The notes: a model not told the origin generated them from the sequence alone. Positions 50,502-59,683 are shown, counted from the stretch's first letter. The stretch: 64,000 nucleotides of DNA from Brooklawnia cerclae (GCF_011758645.1 NZ_JAAMOZ010000001.1:2728001-2792000), one strand, 5' to 3'. A program made the numbers and translations.

Positions 50502-51080
50502 ATGGTCGCGGACCGCGGCTCACGCATCCGGCACGAGACCGATCAGAAGATCGCGCAGGCGACGCTGTCGATCGCGCTCGAATCAGGGCTGCCGGCGGTG
50601 ACCATCGAATCCGTGGCCGCTCGGGCGGGCGTCGCGAAGACCACCATCTACCGCCGATACCGCGACCGCGACGACCTGCTGGCCAGGGTCGGCGACCACT
50701 TCCTCGTGTTTCCTCCCGCCTATGCACAGGTTCCGCCGACCAAGCAGAACCTGGTCACCGTCGTCCGCACGATTCAGAAAGGGTTCGAGGAGCGCCTCGG
50801 GATCAAGGCGGTCGGGCTCCTCCTCGCGTCGGACGGCGACTTCTTCCGGACGATCGCCGAGCGCGTCATGCACCCCGAGCGCCGTTCGCTGAGCGGCTTC
50901 TTCCGGCGTGGGGTCGAGGAGGGGGTCTTCCGGCCGGGCAGCGAGGAACACATGACCGTGGAAGTGATCATCGGGGCGATGTTCGTGCACGCCGCGCTCG
51001 ACGGCCAGATGTCCCCCGACTGGGCCGAGCGCATGGTCGAGTACCTCTGGCCGGTCATCGCGGCGGAGGAAACAGCCTGA
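50502..51080 (+). CDS. TetR-family regulator
   Basis: A 192-residue repressor with the N-terminal helix-turn-helix in ATLSIALESGLPAVTIESVAARAGVAKTTIYRRYRDRDDLL (residues 19-58 in outline). ATG 50502 is preceded by AGGGGAA. It lies between the SPW-repeat gene and a CopB-type ATPase gene. It may control either neighbour; the triple palindrome at 49931-49972 is a plausible operator. A link to copper is suggested only by position. Confidence 0.85.
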   Translation: MVADRGSRIRHETDQKIAQATLSIALESGLPAVTIESVAARAGVAKTTIYRRYRDRDDLLARVGDHFLVFPPAYAQVPPTKQNLVTVVRTIQKGFEERLGIKAVGLLLASDGDFFRTIAERVMHPERRSLSGFFRRGVEEGVFRPGSEEHMTVEVIIGAMFVHAALDGQMSPDWAERMVEYLWPVIAAEETA

Positions 51081-51132
51081 TCCGCGTCCTCGGATGCCTT
51101 CGGTGGCCGCGAATCGGACGTAGGTTGACGCC

Positions 51133-53376
51133 ATGAGCGAGCACCACGCGAGCGATCCCGCGATGCGGCGCATGGAGATGCACGACTCGGCGCATGCCGA
51201 GGCGGATCACCCCACGGACGGCGCGGACCACTCGGCCATGAGCGGCATGGAGCACACGTCGACGGGTCACACCTCGATGGGCGGCATGGAGCACGGCGTG
51301 ATGGACGGCGGCCACGTATCCCACGCGGGTCACGACCCGACGGCCCACACCACGGCAGATCACGGTTCCATGAACCACGACGCCATGGGCCAAGGTTCCA
51401 TGGACCACGGGCATCACGACCACGTCGCGCAGTTCCGGCGGTTGTTCTGGGTGATGCTCGTCCTGGCGATCCCGGTGGTCGGCCTCTCGCCGATGTTCGC
51501 GATGATCATCGGCTACTCATTGCCCGACGCGGCCTGGCTGACCTGGGTGTCGCCGCTGCTCGGGACGGTGATGTTCGCCTGGGGCGGCGCGCCTTTCCTC
51601 CGGGGCGCAGTGGGCGAGTTGCGAGCGCGACAGCCCGGAATGATGCTGCTGATCGCACTGGCGATCACTGTCGCATTCCTCGCCTCCTGGGGTGCCAGCC
51701 TGGGCATGCTCGGTCACGAACTCGACTTCTGGTGGGAACTGGCGCTGCTGATCGTGATCATGCTGCTCGGCCACTGGCTCGAGATGCGCTCGCTGGCTCA
51801 GACCACCTCGGCGCTCGACTCGCTGGCCGCCCTCCTGCCGGACGAGGCGGAGCGCGTCGACGGCCAGACCACGACCACGGTGCCACCGGGTGAGCTTCGC
51901 GTCGGCGACGTGGTACTCGTCCGCCCCGGAGGACGCGTCCCGGCCGACGGCCGGATCGTGGCCGGAACGGCCAGCATGGACGAGTCGATGATCACCGGCG
52001 AGTCGCGTCCCGCGCAGCGCTCGCCGGGTGAGGTCGTGGTGGCCGGAACCGTGGCCACCGACTCGGCGCTACGGGTGGAGGTCACCGCGATCGGAGAGGA
52101 CACCACGCTGGCCGGCATCCGCCGCCTGGTCGCGGACGCGCAGGCGTCCTCGACGCACACCCAGCGTCTCGCCGACCGGGCGGCCGGTTGGCTGTTCTGG
52201 TTCGCGCTCGCGGTGGCGGCCCTCACCGCTGTCGTGTGGGCGTCGATCGGCGAGCCGGCCCAGGCTGTCGTCCGAGCGATCACGGTGCTGGTGATCGCCT
52301 GCCCCCACGCACTCGGCCTGGCGATCCCGCTCGTGGTCTCCATCGCGACGGAACGCGCGGCCCGGGCAGGGGTCCTCATCAAGGACCGCCTGGCGCTGGA
52401 GTCGATGCGCACCGTCGACACCGTCCTGTTCGACAAGACGGGCACACTCACCCGCGGTGAGCCGGTCGTCACCGGCGTCGAGGCCGGCGGACACGACGAT
52501 GACGTCCTCGCGCTGGCCGCCGCCGCGGAGTCGGATTCCGAGCATCCCCTGGCACGGGCGATCGTGGATGCCGCGGCACAACGGGAACTGCACGTCCCGG
52601 CCGCGACGGACTTCACCTCCTCACCCGCCATCGGCGTGTCCGCGACGGTCGGAGCCCGGCACGTCCAGGTCGGCGGACCAGGGCTTCTCGAACAGGCCGG
52701 CGCGGCCCCGCTACCGGTCGCGGGCCGGTGGGCCGAGCAGGGGGCGATCATCCTGCACGTGCTGGTGGACGACGCCGTCGCGGGGGCCATCCGGCTCGCC
52801 GACGAGGTGCGCGGAGAGTCCCGCGAGGCGGTGGACGCCCTCCACGCCCGCGGCGCCCAGGTCGTGATGATCACCGGGGACGCCGAGGCCGTCGCCCGCG
52901 ACGTCGCCGGCAGACTCGGGATCGACCGCTACATAGCCGGGGTACGTCCCGAGGACAAGGCCTCGACGGTGGCCAGGCTCCAGTCCGGTGGACGAACGGT
53001 CGCGATGGTCGGCGACGGGGTGAACGACGCCCCGGCGCTCGCGCAGGCCGACGTCGGGATCGCGATCGGCGCGGGCACCGACGTCGCGATCGCGTCGGCC
53101 GGGGTCATCCTCGCGGGGGACGACCCGCGCGCGGTGGTGTCGGTCATCGAGCTGTCGCGGGCCGCCTACCGCAAGATGCGGCAGAACCTGTGGTGGGCGG
53201 CCGGGTACAACCTCATCTCCGTGCCGCTCGCCGCCGGAGTGCTCGCCCCGATCGGCTTCGTCCTGCCGATGTCGGTCGGCGCACTCCTGATGTCGGCGTC
53301 CACGATCGTCGTGGCGCTCAATGCGCAACTCCTGCGCAGGCTCGACCTCCGTCCCGAGGTGGTCGTCCGGGGTTGA
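51133..53376 (+). CDS. copB: CopB-type P1B-ATPase with Met/His-rich N-terminus
   Basis: A 747-residue heavy-metal pump. The first 95 residues are a His/Met-rich metal-binding tail (many MDHG-, MEHG- and HHDH-like words). Eight membrane helices follow; the transport motif is CPH (VIACPHALGL, about residue 395), which marks the CopB (P1B-3) group exporting Cu(II), Cu(I) or Ag(I). DKTGTLTRGE holds the phosphorylated Asp, SEHPLARA the nucleotide-binding His-Pro, and [14 protein letters not shown] the hinge. It is convergent with the CopA fusion gene, their stops only 12 bases apart. Confidence 0.94.
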   Translation: MSEHHASDPAMRRMEMHDSAHAEADHPTDGADHSAMSGMEHTSTGHTSMGGMEHGVMDGGHVSHAGHDPTAHTTADHGSMNHDAMGQGSMDHGHHDHVAQFRRLFWVMLVLAIPVVGLSPMFAMIIGYSLPDAAWLTWVSPLLGTVMFAWGGAPFLRGAVGELRARQPGMMLLIALAITVAFLASWGASLGMLGHELDFWWELALLIVIMLLGHWLEMRSLAQTTSALDSLAALLPDEAERVDGQTTTTVPPGELRVGDVVLVRPGGRVPADGRIVAGTASMDESMITGESRPAQRSPGEVVVAGTVATDSALRVEVTAIGEDTTLAGIRRLVADAQASSTHTQRLADRAAGWLFWFALAVAALTAVVWASIGEPAQAVVRAITVLVIACPHALGLAIPLVVSIATERAARAGVLIKDRLALESMRTVDTVLFDKTGTLTRGEPVVTGVEAGGHDDDVLALAAAAESDSEHPLARAIVDAAAQRELHVPAATDFTSSPAIGVSATVGARHVQVGGPGLLEQAGAAPLPVAGRWAEQGAIILHVLVDDAVAGAIRLADEVRGESREAVDALHARGAQVVMITGDAEAVARDVAGRLGIDRYIAGVRPEDKASTVARLQSGGRTVAMVGDGVNDAPALAQADVGIAIGAGTDVAIASAGVILAGDDPRAVVSVIELSRAAYRKMRQNLWWAAGYNLISVPLAAGVLAPIGFVLPMSVGALLMSASTIVVALNAQLLRRLDLRPEVVVRG

Positions 53377-53388
53377 CGACCTCGCGGG

Positions 53389-56247
53389 TCAGGCGAGGTA
53401 CTTCGCGGGGTCCTCGTCGAAGGCCTTGGCGCAACCCTGCGAGCAGAAGTACACGGTGTTCCCGTCGTACTCGCGCGCCGCCGCTGCCTTGGCGGGGTCG
53501 ATCGACATGCCGCACACCGGGTCGACGACGCGCGTGGCGCCCTCGTCGTGAGCGTGTGCCGCGTGGGCGTCGCCGTGGTGATGGCTGAAGAGATTCATGG
53601 TGTGGGTTCCTTTCGTGTGTTCGGCAACAGGCCCTGATACGGGCGGTTCCGTCCAGACGTCCTCGGCTCCCCCGACCTCCACCCGGAGCGCGTCCGGCGG
53701 TACCGGGGCGGCGGAGGCCTGGGCGTCCCGCGTGACCGCCGGGGCGAATCCGCGCAGTCGGTTGGCGTTGAGCACCACCGACAGCGACGAGAACGCCATG
53801 GCCAGCCCGGCGATGATCGGGCTGAGCAGCAATCCGGTGGACGGATACAGCGCGCCCGCGGCCAGAGGGATGCCGAGCAGGTTGTAGCCGAACGCGAACC
53901 CGAGGTTCTGGTGGATGTTCCGCATCGCAGCCCTCGACAGGTCGATGGCGGTGACCACCCCCGACAACTCCCCCGAGATCAGGGTGACGTCGGACGACTC
54001 GATCGCGATGTCGGTTCCGGTGCCGATCGCGAGCCCGACGTCGGCCTGCGCGAGCGCGGGGGCGTCGTTGATGCCGTCGCCGACCATGCCGACCACCCGG
54101 CCCTCCGACTGGAGCCGTTCTATCTCGCGCGCCTTGTGCTGCGGCCTGACCTCTGCCACCACCCGGCGGACGCCGACCTCTCGCGCGACCGCGGCCGCGG
54201 TGGTGCGGTTGTCGCCGGTCATCATGACCACGTCGATGCCACGGGCGGTCAGATCGGCGATGGCGGCAGCCGAACCGGGCTTGACGGTGTCGGCGACCGC
54301 GACCACGCCGGCGGGCACCCGATCGACCGCGACGAGCATCGGTGTCTTGCCGTCCGCGGCGAAGCGCTCCAGGTCGTCAGCCAGGACCTCAACCGGTATA
54401 CCCGCCGAGGCGAGGAGACGGCGGTTGCCGACGAGCACGTTCGAGCCGCCGACCTGGGCCACCACCCCCTGCCCCGTGACGGAGTCGAAGCTCGTGGCAT
54501 CGGCGACGTGGAGGCCGCGTTCAGCGGCGGCGTCCACGATCGCCTGGGCCAGCGGATGCTCGGAGTCCCGCTCGGCCGAAGCCACGAGGGCGAGCAGCTG
54601 ATTCGCATCGAACCCCGAAACCGGAGCGATGTCGGTCAGCACTGGACGGCCGTTGGTGACCGTTCCCGTCTTGTCCACCACGATCGTGTCGAGCCGATGC
54701 GCGGTCTCCAGCGCGGTCGCGTCGCGTACCAGGATTCCGGAACGCGCGCCCTTGCCGGTCGCGATCGTGATCGACAGCGGCGTGGCGATCCCGAGCGCGC
54801 ACGGGCAGGCTATGACGAGCACGGATACCGCCGCGACCAGGCCGTACACGCCCGCAGGGGCGGGGCCGACCATCCACCAGGCGACGAAGGTCCAGATCGC
54901 CACGCCGATCACCCCGGGCACGAAATAGCCGGAGACCCTGTCCGCGAGGCGCTGGATGGGTGCCTTCGAGCTCTGGGCGTTGCGCACGAGCTGGATGATC
55001 TGGGCGAGCATCGTGTCCTGCCCGACCCTCGCGGCCCGGTAACGGAACGAACCCGTGCCGTTCACCGTCCCACCGACGACCGTGTCGCCCGCCTGCTTGA
55101 CGACGGGCAGCGACTCACCGGTGACCATGGACTCGTCCACCGGGGACGAACCCGAGACGACGTCGCCGTCGACCGGGATCTTCTCGCCAGGCCGGATGAC
55201 CACCAGGTCGCCGACGACCACCTGCTCCACCGGGAGGTCGGTCTCCGCGCCTTCACGCAGCACGCGCGCCGTCCTGGGTTGCAGCCCTATCAGGGCCCGG
55301 ATCGCCTCCCCGGTGCCGGCACGAGCCCTCGCCTCCAGGAGCTGCCCGAGCAGCATCAGAGTGAGGATCGTGCCCACGGCCTCGTAGTACGGCTCGCGCG
55401 AGCCCGCCGGGAGCACACCCGGCGCGATGGTGACGACCAGGCTGTATCCGAACGCCGCGACGGTGCCGAGCGTGACCAGCGAGTTCATCTCGGGAGCACG
55501 ATGCGCCAGCGCCAGCCAACCGGTGCGATGCACCGGCCAGCCCGTGTAGACCATGACCGGGGCGATCAAGGCGAACTGCACCCACGGGTTGAGCAGGAAA
55601 CCGGGCACCCAGGTGGCACCGAACATGTGCGCCATCACGGCGATCAGGACGGGGGCGCTGAGCACCGCGCCGACGCTCACCCTCCGCCGCAACTCGGTGA
55701 TCTCCCCGGCCCGAGCGGCGTCCTCCGCGGCCTGCTCGTCTCCCGCCGACCGCGGCTGCCCGCCTGCGGCGCCGCTGTTCCCGGCGCCCGCGACCGGGGG
55801 CTGCCCTGGCGTCCCGTTGCCGGGGCGCTCGATCACCGCGACCGATCCGCCTTCTGGGAGCGAGGACGTGGAGCCCGCCTCGGTGACCCGCAACGTGCCG
55901 TGGAGCATGTTCATGCCACAGGCGAAGCCGAACTCGCCGGCCTGGTCCGGGGTGAACTCCACAGACGTCGTCTCGTACGCCGGCAGGACGCGATCGATCC
56001 GGAAGTCCGGGAACACCACATGCGACGAGCACTCCCCCGACTCCTGGCGATCGAACAGCAGCCGCACCGGCATGCCTCGCGTCACCTCCAGTACCTGGGG
56101 GCTGTAGCCACCCTTCACCGTCACGTGCGCGATCTGGACGCCGTCGTCGACCTCCGCCCGTCCGGCTCGTCGCGGGCCGAAGAAGAACAGCCCCAAGCCC
56201 ACGGTGAGAGCCGCCGCCAGTGCGAGGACAAGTACATCGATCATCAT
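53389..56247 (-). CDS. copA: Cupredoxin-CopA-YHS fusion copper ATPase
   Basis: A 952-residue fusion. Residues 3-23 are a membrane anchor; residues 38-122 form a cupredoxin-like domain with possible copper ligands His76, Cys110 and His116 (in ECSSHVVF and [10 protein letters not shown]). Residues 190-850 are a P1B-1 ATPase with the Cu(I) motif [25 protein letters not shown] and [14 protein letters not shown]. The C-terminal 45 residues are a YHS metal-binding domain ([20 protein letters not shown]). An in-frame ATG at 53598 with AAAGGA nine bases upstream could also start a separate 69-residue YHS protein. A CsoR-like box lies just upstream (56272-56288). Confidence 0.92.
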   Translation of the reverse strand: MMIDVLVLALAAALTVGLGLFFFGPRRAGRAEVDDGVQIAHVTVKGGYSPQVLEVTRGMPVRLLFDRQESGECSSHVVFPDFRIDRVLPAYETTSVEFTPDQAGEFGFACGMNMLHGTLRVTEAGSTSSLPEGGSVAVIERPGNGTPGQPPVAGAGNSGAAGGQPRSAGDEQAAEDAARAGEITELRRRVSVGAVLSAPVLIAVMAHMFGATWVPGFLLNPWVQFALIAPVMVYTGWPVHRTGWLALAHRAPEMNSLVTLGTVAAFGYSLVVTIAPGVLPAGSREPYYEAVGTILTLMLLGQLLEARARAGTGEAIRALIGLQPRTARVLREGAETDLPVEQVVVGDLVVIRPGEKIPVDGDVVSGSSPVDESMVTGESLPVVKQAGDTVVGGTVNGTGSFRYRAARVGQDTMLAQIIQLVRNAQSSKAPIQRLADRVSGYFVPGVIGVAIWTFVAWWMVGPAPAGVYGLVAAVSVLVIACPCALGIATPLSITIATGKGARSGILVRDATALETAHRLDTIVVDKTGTVTNGRPVLTDIAPVSGFDANQLLALVASAERDSEHPLAQAIVDAAAERGLHVADATSFDSVTGQGVVAQVGGSNVLVGNRRLLASAGIPVEVLADDLERFAADGKTPMLVAVDRVPAGVVAVADTVKPGSAAAIADLTARGIDVVMMTGDNRTTAAAVAREVGVRRVVAEVRPQHKAREIERLQSEGRVVGMVGDGINDAPALAQADVGLAIGTGTDIAIESSDVTLISGELSGVVTAIDLSRAAMRNIHQNLGFAFGYNLLGIPLAAGALYPSTGLLLSPIIAGLAMAFSSLSVVLNANRLRGFAPAVTRDAQASAAPVPPDALRVEVGGAEDVWTEPPVSGPVAEHTKGTHTMNLFSHHHGDAHAAHAHDEGATRVVDPVCGMSIDPAKAAAAREYDGNTVYFCSQGCAKAFDEDPAKYLA

Positions 56248-56271
56248 TCGTCTCGATTCCGGGATCTCAAG

Positions 56272-56288
56272 ATACCCCCTGGGGGTAT
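56272..56288. promoter_or_regulatory. CsoR-type copper operator
   Basis: The 17-base palindrome ATACCCCCTGGGGGTAT is the standard form of a CsoR-family copper-sensor box. It lies 25 bases before the copA fusion gene in its promoter region; copper would release repression. No csoR gene is in the window. Confidence 0.8.
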
Positions 56289-56344
56289 ATTAGCCTCATA
56301 GTCGCGCGACGCAAGAGCGAAAGCTATCGACTGGGAATTCCGCC

Positions 56345-56447
56345 CTACAGGTGCGAGGTCGCTTCCTCGAGGAGGTCGTCGGGGGCGAGCCACATCGACG
56401 GGTAGTTGCCGTACCAGCGCTTGACGCCACCAGCGTCGACGAGGACG
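56345..56447. repeat. 103-bp direct repeat, left copy
   Basis: Bases 56345-56447 and 57691-57793 are identical except for two positions. The right copy is the 3' end of the membrane redoxin gene. The two copies bracket a 1.24-kb mosaic of mobile and broken genes. Confidence 0.9.
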
Positions 56448-56458
56448 GGTTTGACCAT
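56345..56458 (-). pseudogene. C-terminal fragment of the membrane redoxin gene
   Basis: The frame encodes 37 residues, VLVDAGGVKRWYGNYPSMW and onward, identical but for one residue to the end of the redoxin encoded at 57691-58362, with three new residues in front. An in-frame ATG at 56458 with a strong GGGAGGAAC Shine-Dalgarno means that a short peptide could be made, but no redox motif is left. It arose by the 103-bp duplication. Confidence 0.7.
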
Positions 56459-56491
56459 TGTTCCTCCCAGTTGTGTAGTACATACCGCGCG

Positions 56492-56506
56492 TTGTGTGTG
56501 ACACAA
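56492..56506. promoter_or_regulatory. Palindromic operator of the toxin-antitoxin pair
   Basis: TTGTGTGTGACACAA, with arms TTGTGT and ACACAA, lies eight bases before the first gene of the toxin-antitoxin pair; a second TTGTGTAGTACATA word is 21 bases upstream. Autoregulatory operators of ribbon-helix-helix antitoxins typically look like this. Confidence 0.45.
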
Positions 56507-56513
56507 TAGATGC

Positions 56514-56750
56514 ATGAGGCCGATCCGGATCACGCGCAGCGCCCGGAAGCACAAACTGTCAAACCGCCGTATCCGGGAGGCTCTCGCGACCGCCCTGTTC
56601 GTCCGGATGGATGGCGCGGACGGCGACATGGCGATCTACGAGGGTACTGACGCGACTGGCCTGGAGATCGAGCTGGGCCTCGTCCGCGACGACCATGGTG
56701 AGGGATACGCAGTGGTTCATGCGATGCCGCTGGAATGGAGGAGACTATGA
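56514..56750 (+). CDS. Putative toxin of a type II toxin-antitoxin pair
   Basis: A 78-residue protein, basic at the N-terminus (RPIRITRSARKHKLSNRRI) and ending GYAVVHAMPLEWRR. Small proteins of this appearance are commonly the first gene of actinobacterial toxin-antitoxin pairs, with the antitoxin second (reverse order, as in BrnTA and HigBA); I cannot place it in a named toxin family with certainty. The stop overlaps the antitoxin start (ATGA). It lies in the mosaic segment between the 103-bp repeats. Confidence 0.6.
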   Translation: MRPIRITRSARKHKLSNRRIREALATALFVRMDGADGDMAIYEGTDATGLEIELGLVRDDHGEGYAVVHAMPLEWRRL

Positions 56751-57073
56751 GCAATAAGCAGCCCCCCGAGGGGTTCCCGGTGCGGTTCGGGCCAGACGTG
56801 ACAGTGGCCGATATCGATTTGGACAGCGAGGAGTTCCGGGTTGGCGGGCACCGGCTGACCGAGGCACGTGCGGCCGAGCTGGCCGTCCAGGCGGAGCGTC
56901 GTGGCGGGCGGCCGTCACTGTCCGGTGGCCGGCGGCATTCGCCCGCGCTGAATCTTCGGGTGTCGCAGGCTGATCGTGATCGGCTGGACGCGGTGGCTGC
57001 GAAGCAGGGCCGGCGGACGTCTGATGTGGCGCGTGATGCGCTGCGGGAGTACCTCGATCGGCATGCATCGTAG
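56747..57073 (+). CDS. Ribbon-helix-helix antitoxin
   Basis: A 108-residue protein whose last 50 residues are a CopG/Arc-type DNA-binding module: LNLRVSQADRDRLDAVAAKQGRRTSDVARDALREYLD, with the short beta-strand LNLRV and two helices. The N-terminal acidic half (PDVTVADIDLDSEEFRVGG) would neutralise the preceding basic toxin. ATG 56747 has GGAGGAGAC upstream and overlaps the toxin stop. Confidence 0.72.
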   Translation: MSNKQPPEGFPVRFGPDVTVADIDLDSEEFRVGGHRLTEARAAELAVQAERRGGRPSLSGGRRHSPALNLRVSQADRDRLDAVAAKQGRRTSDVARDALREYLDRHAS

Positions 57074-57135
57074 GCCTCGTTCCCGGCCGTAGCGAGTGAG
57101 TCCGGGGGCCTCGAGGATGGTCCCGCACGCTTGGC

Positions 57136-57246
57136 CAGGTCTCCGAGGAGGTCCAGCCAGGCGTCGGCGGAGTACTCGTCGAAGCGCTGCTGGGGGCAGA
57201 GCGCGGCGACGTAGCGGCAGAGCATGCCTGCTTCTCGGGCGTTCAT
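57136..57246 (-). pseudogene. Truncated phage-type gene, N-terminal fragment
   Basis: A start ATG 57246 encodes MNAREAGMLCRYVAALCPQQ... up to DAWLDLLGDL, an N-terminus common to small actinophage and prophage proteins. After about 37 residues the sequence changes to unrelated, unusual composition, so the gene is cut off near 57136. Its start overlaps the stop of the next fragment (ATGA), preserving a phage gene order. Confidence 0.5.
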
Positions 57247-57392
57247 CGGAGGTTCCCTTCGGTGCGGTCGCGTGCTTCGGCTCGGGCCCATTGGTCATCG
57301 GTGAGTCCGCCTGTGCAGTAGCGGGTGGTGGGGGCGTGTTCGGCGGCTTTGCGGAGCCAGTTGCGCCAGGCGGCGTCCCAGTCGGGTGGCAG
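57243..57392 (-). pseudogene. C-terminal fragment of a phage replication-type protein
   Basis: Read on the minus strand, the frame ending at 57243 gives PDWDAAWRNWLRKAAEH and then a charged tail ending RTEGNLR. The W-x4-WRNWLRKA pattern is the usual C-terminus of phage or plasmid replication/helix-turn-helix proteins. Upstream of about 57392 it is joined to a fragment of a WYL regulator, so the rest of the gene is missing. Confidence 0.5.
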
Positions 57393-57665
57393 CCGGGTGC
57401 CGCGTCAGCTCGGGCACATCCTCCACGCGGAATGTCACCGGAAGCTCGGCGAGCAGTTCCGCGTACCAGCCAGGGTCGCTGGTCGACCCGACAAGCCGGC
57501 ACCGGTACTCGTCCACCGGTTCGAGCCGACCGATCGAGCGCGGCAGCCAACTCACCTCGCCCATCGGGGCCTGGATCAGCACTCGTGTCGGGTACTCCCA
57601 TCCGGCCGCCAGGTTCTCCTCCAAGACCTCGACGGGATCCAACTCCGGCGGGAACTCGAACCCCA
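57393..57665 (-). pseudogene. Fragment of a WYL-domain regulator gene
   Basis: The encoded stretch FEFPPELDPVEVLEENLAAGWEYPTRVL ... LVGSTSDPGWYAELLAELPV is nearly the same as residues 220-310 of the intact regulator encoded at 62369-63319 on the same strand. Only this C-terminal part is present, without the DNA-binding domain, and its last residues run into the phage fragment. It is a partial duplicate. Confidence 0.75.
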
Positions 57666-57690
57666 CAAAGCCGTCGACCGAGTTTTCCGC

Positions 57691-57793
57691 CTACAGGTGC
57701 GAGGTCGCTTCCTCGAGGAGGTCGTCGGGGGCGAGCCACATCGACGGGTAGTTGCCGTACCAGCGCTGGACGCCACCGGCGTCGACGAGGACG
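57691..57793. repeat. 103-bp direct repeat, right copy
   Basis: Second copy of the 103-bp sequence at 56345-56447, forming the 3' end of the membrane redoxin gene. Confidence 0.9.
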
Positions 57794-58362
57794 AACCCGT
57801 GCCCCGGCAGCCCCTCGTGCATCCCCTTGCCGAGGACGTCATAGGCGGCCGACACAGTGCCGTCGTCCAGCAGGTAGGGCGTGGTGACCCCGTACTGATC
57901 GAGGTCGGGCCCGATCTGCTCGGCGGTGTTCATGACGATCGGCAGCACGGTGATGCCGGCGTCGGCGAAGCCGGGATCGTCCTCGATCGCGGCCATCTGG
58001 GCGGTGCACGAGCCGCAGCCCGCACCCTCGTTGAAGTAGAGGACGACGGGTCCGCCACGCAGATCGCTCAACGTCACGGTGCCGCCTGCCGTCGTGGGCA
58101 ACGTGAAGTCGGGCGCCATGGTGGCGGTCTCACCGGACTTCGGCACCGCGGACCACAACCCGAAGCCGATGACGGCCAGTATCAGCAGCGCGCCGACCGC
58201 CCCCAGCCGACGGCGGCGTCTGCGAGCCCGTTCCTCCCTGGCCCTCGTCTCGCGAAGCCGGTCGCGCCGGGTCCGGTACGGCACGCCGCCGGCCCGGCTC
58301 GTGCCGCCGGTGTTCGCCGCCGCGCGTCGAGTGGTCTTCGGGGTCGCTGTCTTCTGGCTCAT
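57691..58362 (-). CDS. Membrane-anchored thiol redoxin (AhpC/TSA- or TlpA-like)
   Basis: A 223-residue protein: a cytoplasmic N-terminus rich in Arg and Lys (to about residue 52), one membrane helix (LGAVGALLILAVIGFGLWSA), and an extracytoplasmic thioredoxin-fold domain from APDFTLPTTAGGTVTLSDLRG. The redox-active pair is in GAGCGSCTAQM (CGSC). It would reduce or oxidise exported thiol or copper-binding proteins, receiving electrons from the CcdA-like protein encoded directly upstream (ATGA overlap). ATG 58362 removes a long shadow extension of the frame. Confidence 0.85.
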   Translation of the reverse strand: MSQKTATPKTTRRAAANTGGTSRAGGVPYRTRRDRLRETRAREERARRRRRRLGAVGALLILAVIGFGLWSAVPKSGETATMAPDFTLPTTAGGTVTLSDLRGGPVVLYFNEGAGCGSCTAQMAAIEDDPGFADAGITVLPIVMNTAEQIGPDLDQYGVTTPYLLDDGTVSAAYDVLGKGMHEGLPGHGFVLVDAGGVQRWYGNYPSMWLAPDDLLEEATSHL

Positions 58363-59303
58363 CGGTCGGTCCTCAGGGTGTGATCGGGCTCGGTATCCAC
58401 GGGCTCCGCTGTGGTTCCGGGCTCCGCGGCCTCCGCGTGGTCTCCTGCCCTTTCGCGGAGGGTGACCACCACGAACAGGGCGGCCAGCATCAGCAGGACG
58501 AGCCCGACAACGGGCTCGGGAATCGGTGCGCTCCAGGCGAGCAGGCGCGCGAAGACCCGGCTCAGCCAGCCGCCCACCGGCACCAGAGGACTGTTTCCCC
58601 CGGTCATGTCCGCAGCTCCGGCCTGGGTGATGACGGCGATGCCCATGACCGTGAAGCCGACGGCCACGGCGAGATTGACGGTGTTGGTGGCCACCACGCG
58701 CCCGGCGACGGCGAGGCGCACCGGCCGCGCCCGCAGCCGCGGCTGCCCACCCCTGGGAAGCACGTCCCACAACAGCGCCATGACGAACAACGGCAGCACC
58801 ATGCCGAACACGTACGCCAGGCCGAGCACGAGCCCGCCGAGGCCCGAACCGGACATCGCCGACAGCGTCATGACCCCGGCGAGCACCGGGGCACAGCAGC
58901 TGGAGGCGACGCCCGAGAACACCCCGAGGCTGAAGAAGGTCGCGGTGTCGGCGCGGCCGGTGTCGGGTGCCCGCATCATCGACGGGAGCGACCACATCCG
59001 TCCCGACAGCGCGAGCACGCCGAGGCCGATCATGAGCAGGCCCCCGGCCCAGTAGAGGACGGCGTGGTACTTCGCTATCGCGCCCGCGATCAGGCTCACG
59101 CCCAGCGTGATCGGGACGAGGACCAGGGACAGCCCCGTGGCGAACACGAAGGTGAGGGGAAGCAGGCGCCAACGCCGGTTCTTCACCGCCGCGGCGAGGT
59201 AGCTGGGTGCCAGGAAGACGATGCAGCAGGGGGCGAACAACGCCACCCCGCCCGCGAGGAACGCGGCCAGCACGCCACCGGCCGACAGCAGTTCGGTGCC
59301 CAT
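58359..59303 (-). CDS. CcdA/DsbD-like electron-transfer membrane protein
   Basis: A 314-residue membrane protein with about eight hydrophobic segments. The cysteine-containing motifs FAPCCIVFLAPSY near residue 25 and SSCCAPVLAGVMTL near 133 are placed like the two redox cysteines of CcdA, which passes electrons across the membrane to thioredoxin-like proteins. Each motif carries an adjacent double Cys, which is unusual. It overlaps the redoxin gene and the glutaredoxin-like gene (end-to-start at 59303). Confidence 0.83.
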   Translation of the reverse strand: MGTELLSAGGVLAAFLAGGVALFAPCCIVFLAPSYLAAAVKNRRWRLLPLTFVFATGLSLVLVPITLGVSLIAGAIAKYHAVLYWAGGLLMIGLGVLALSGRMWSLPSMMRAPDTGRADTATFFSLGVFSGVASSCCAPVLAGVMTLSAMSGSGLGGLVLGLAYVFGMVLPLFVMALLWDVLPRGGQPRLRARPVRLAVAGRVVATNTVNLAVAVGFTVMGIAVITQAGAADMTGGNSPLVPVGGWLSRVFARLLAWSAPIPEPVVGLVLLMLAALFVVVTLRERAGDHAEAAEPGTTAEPVDTEPDHTLRTDR

Positions 59304-59614
59304 CAGTGCCCCGCGCGGTCGACGCCCAGCACGTGGGCGAGCTTGCGCCGCGGCAAGCGGCCGTTGCTGAAGAAGCGCCCGTCGAGCAGCACGAGGGGGA
59401 ACATCGCCGGACGATGGGTCTCGACCAGGGCGAGCCCTTCGCTCGACTCGGCGTCCACCGTGCCGAGTTCCACCAGGCCTCGCCCGGCGAACTCTGCCAG
59501 CACGCTGTGCGCGTCCTGGCAGAAGTGGCAGCCGGGCGAGGTGACCAGCGTGAGTCTGGGAACGGCGCGTATGCCGTTGTCATGGGGTTGCGTCACAACG
59601 GCAACCCTGCCCAC
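59303..59614 (-). CDS. Glutaredoxin/thioredoxin-like small protein
   Basis: A 103-residue thioredoxin-fold protein: LTLVTSPGCHFCQDAHSVL has the CHFC active site near residue 29 and FPLVLLDGRFFSNGRLPRRKL includes the cis-Pro region. It is probably the cytoplasmic electron source or partner of the CcdA-like protein. The GTG start at 59614 is uncertain; internal starts exist. The three redox genes form one unit. Confidence 0.8.
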   Translation of the reverse strand: MGRVAVVTQPHDNGIRAVPRLTLVTSPGCHFCQDAHSVLAEFAGRGLVELGTVDAESSEGLALVETHRPAMFPLVLLDGRFFSNGRLPRRKLAHVLGVDRAGH

Positions 59615-59683
59615 CCGAGATCCGCCGATGGTTCAGGCCGGATCAAGATTCGGTCAAGGCCGACGCGTCTGCCACCGGACAGG

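Noticed and set aside
53389-53598. YHS domain as a separate gene only
   Set aside because: The frame from the ATPase continues without a stop through the YHS domain, so a fusion is the direct reading; the internal start is kept as a finding.
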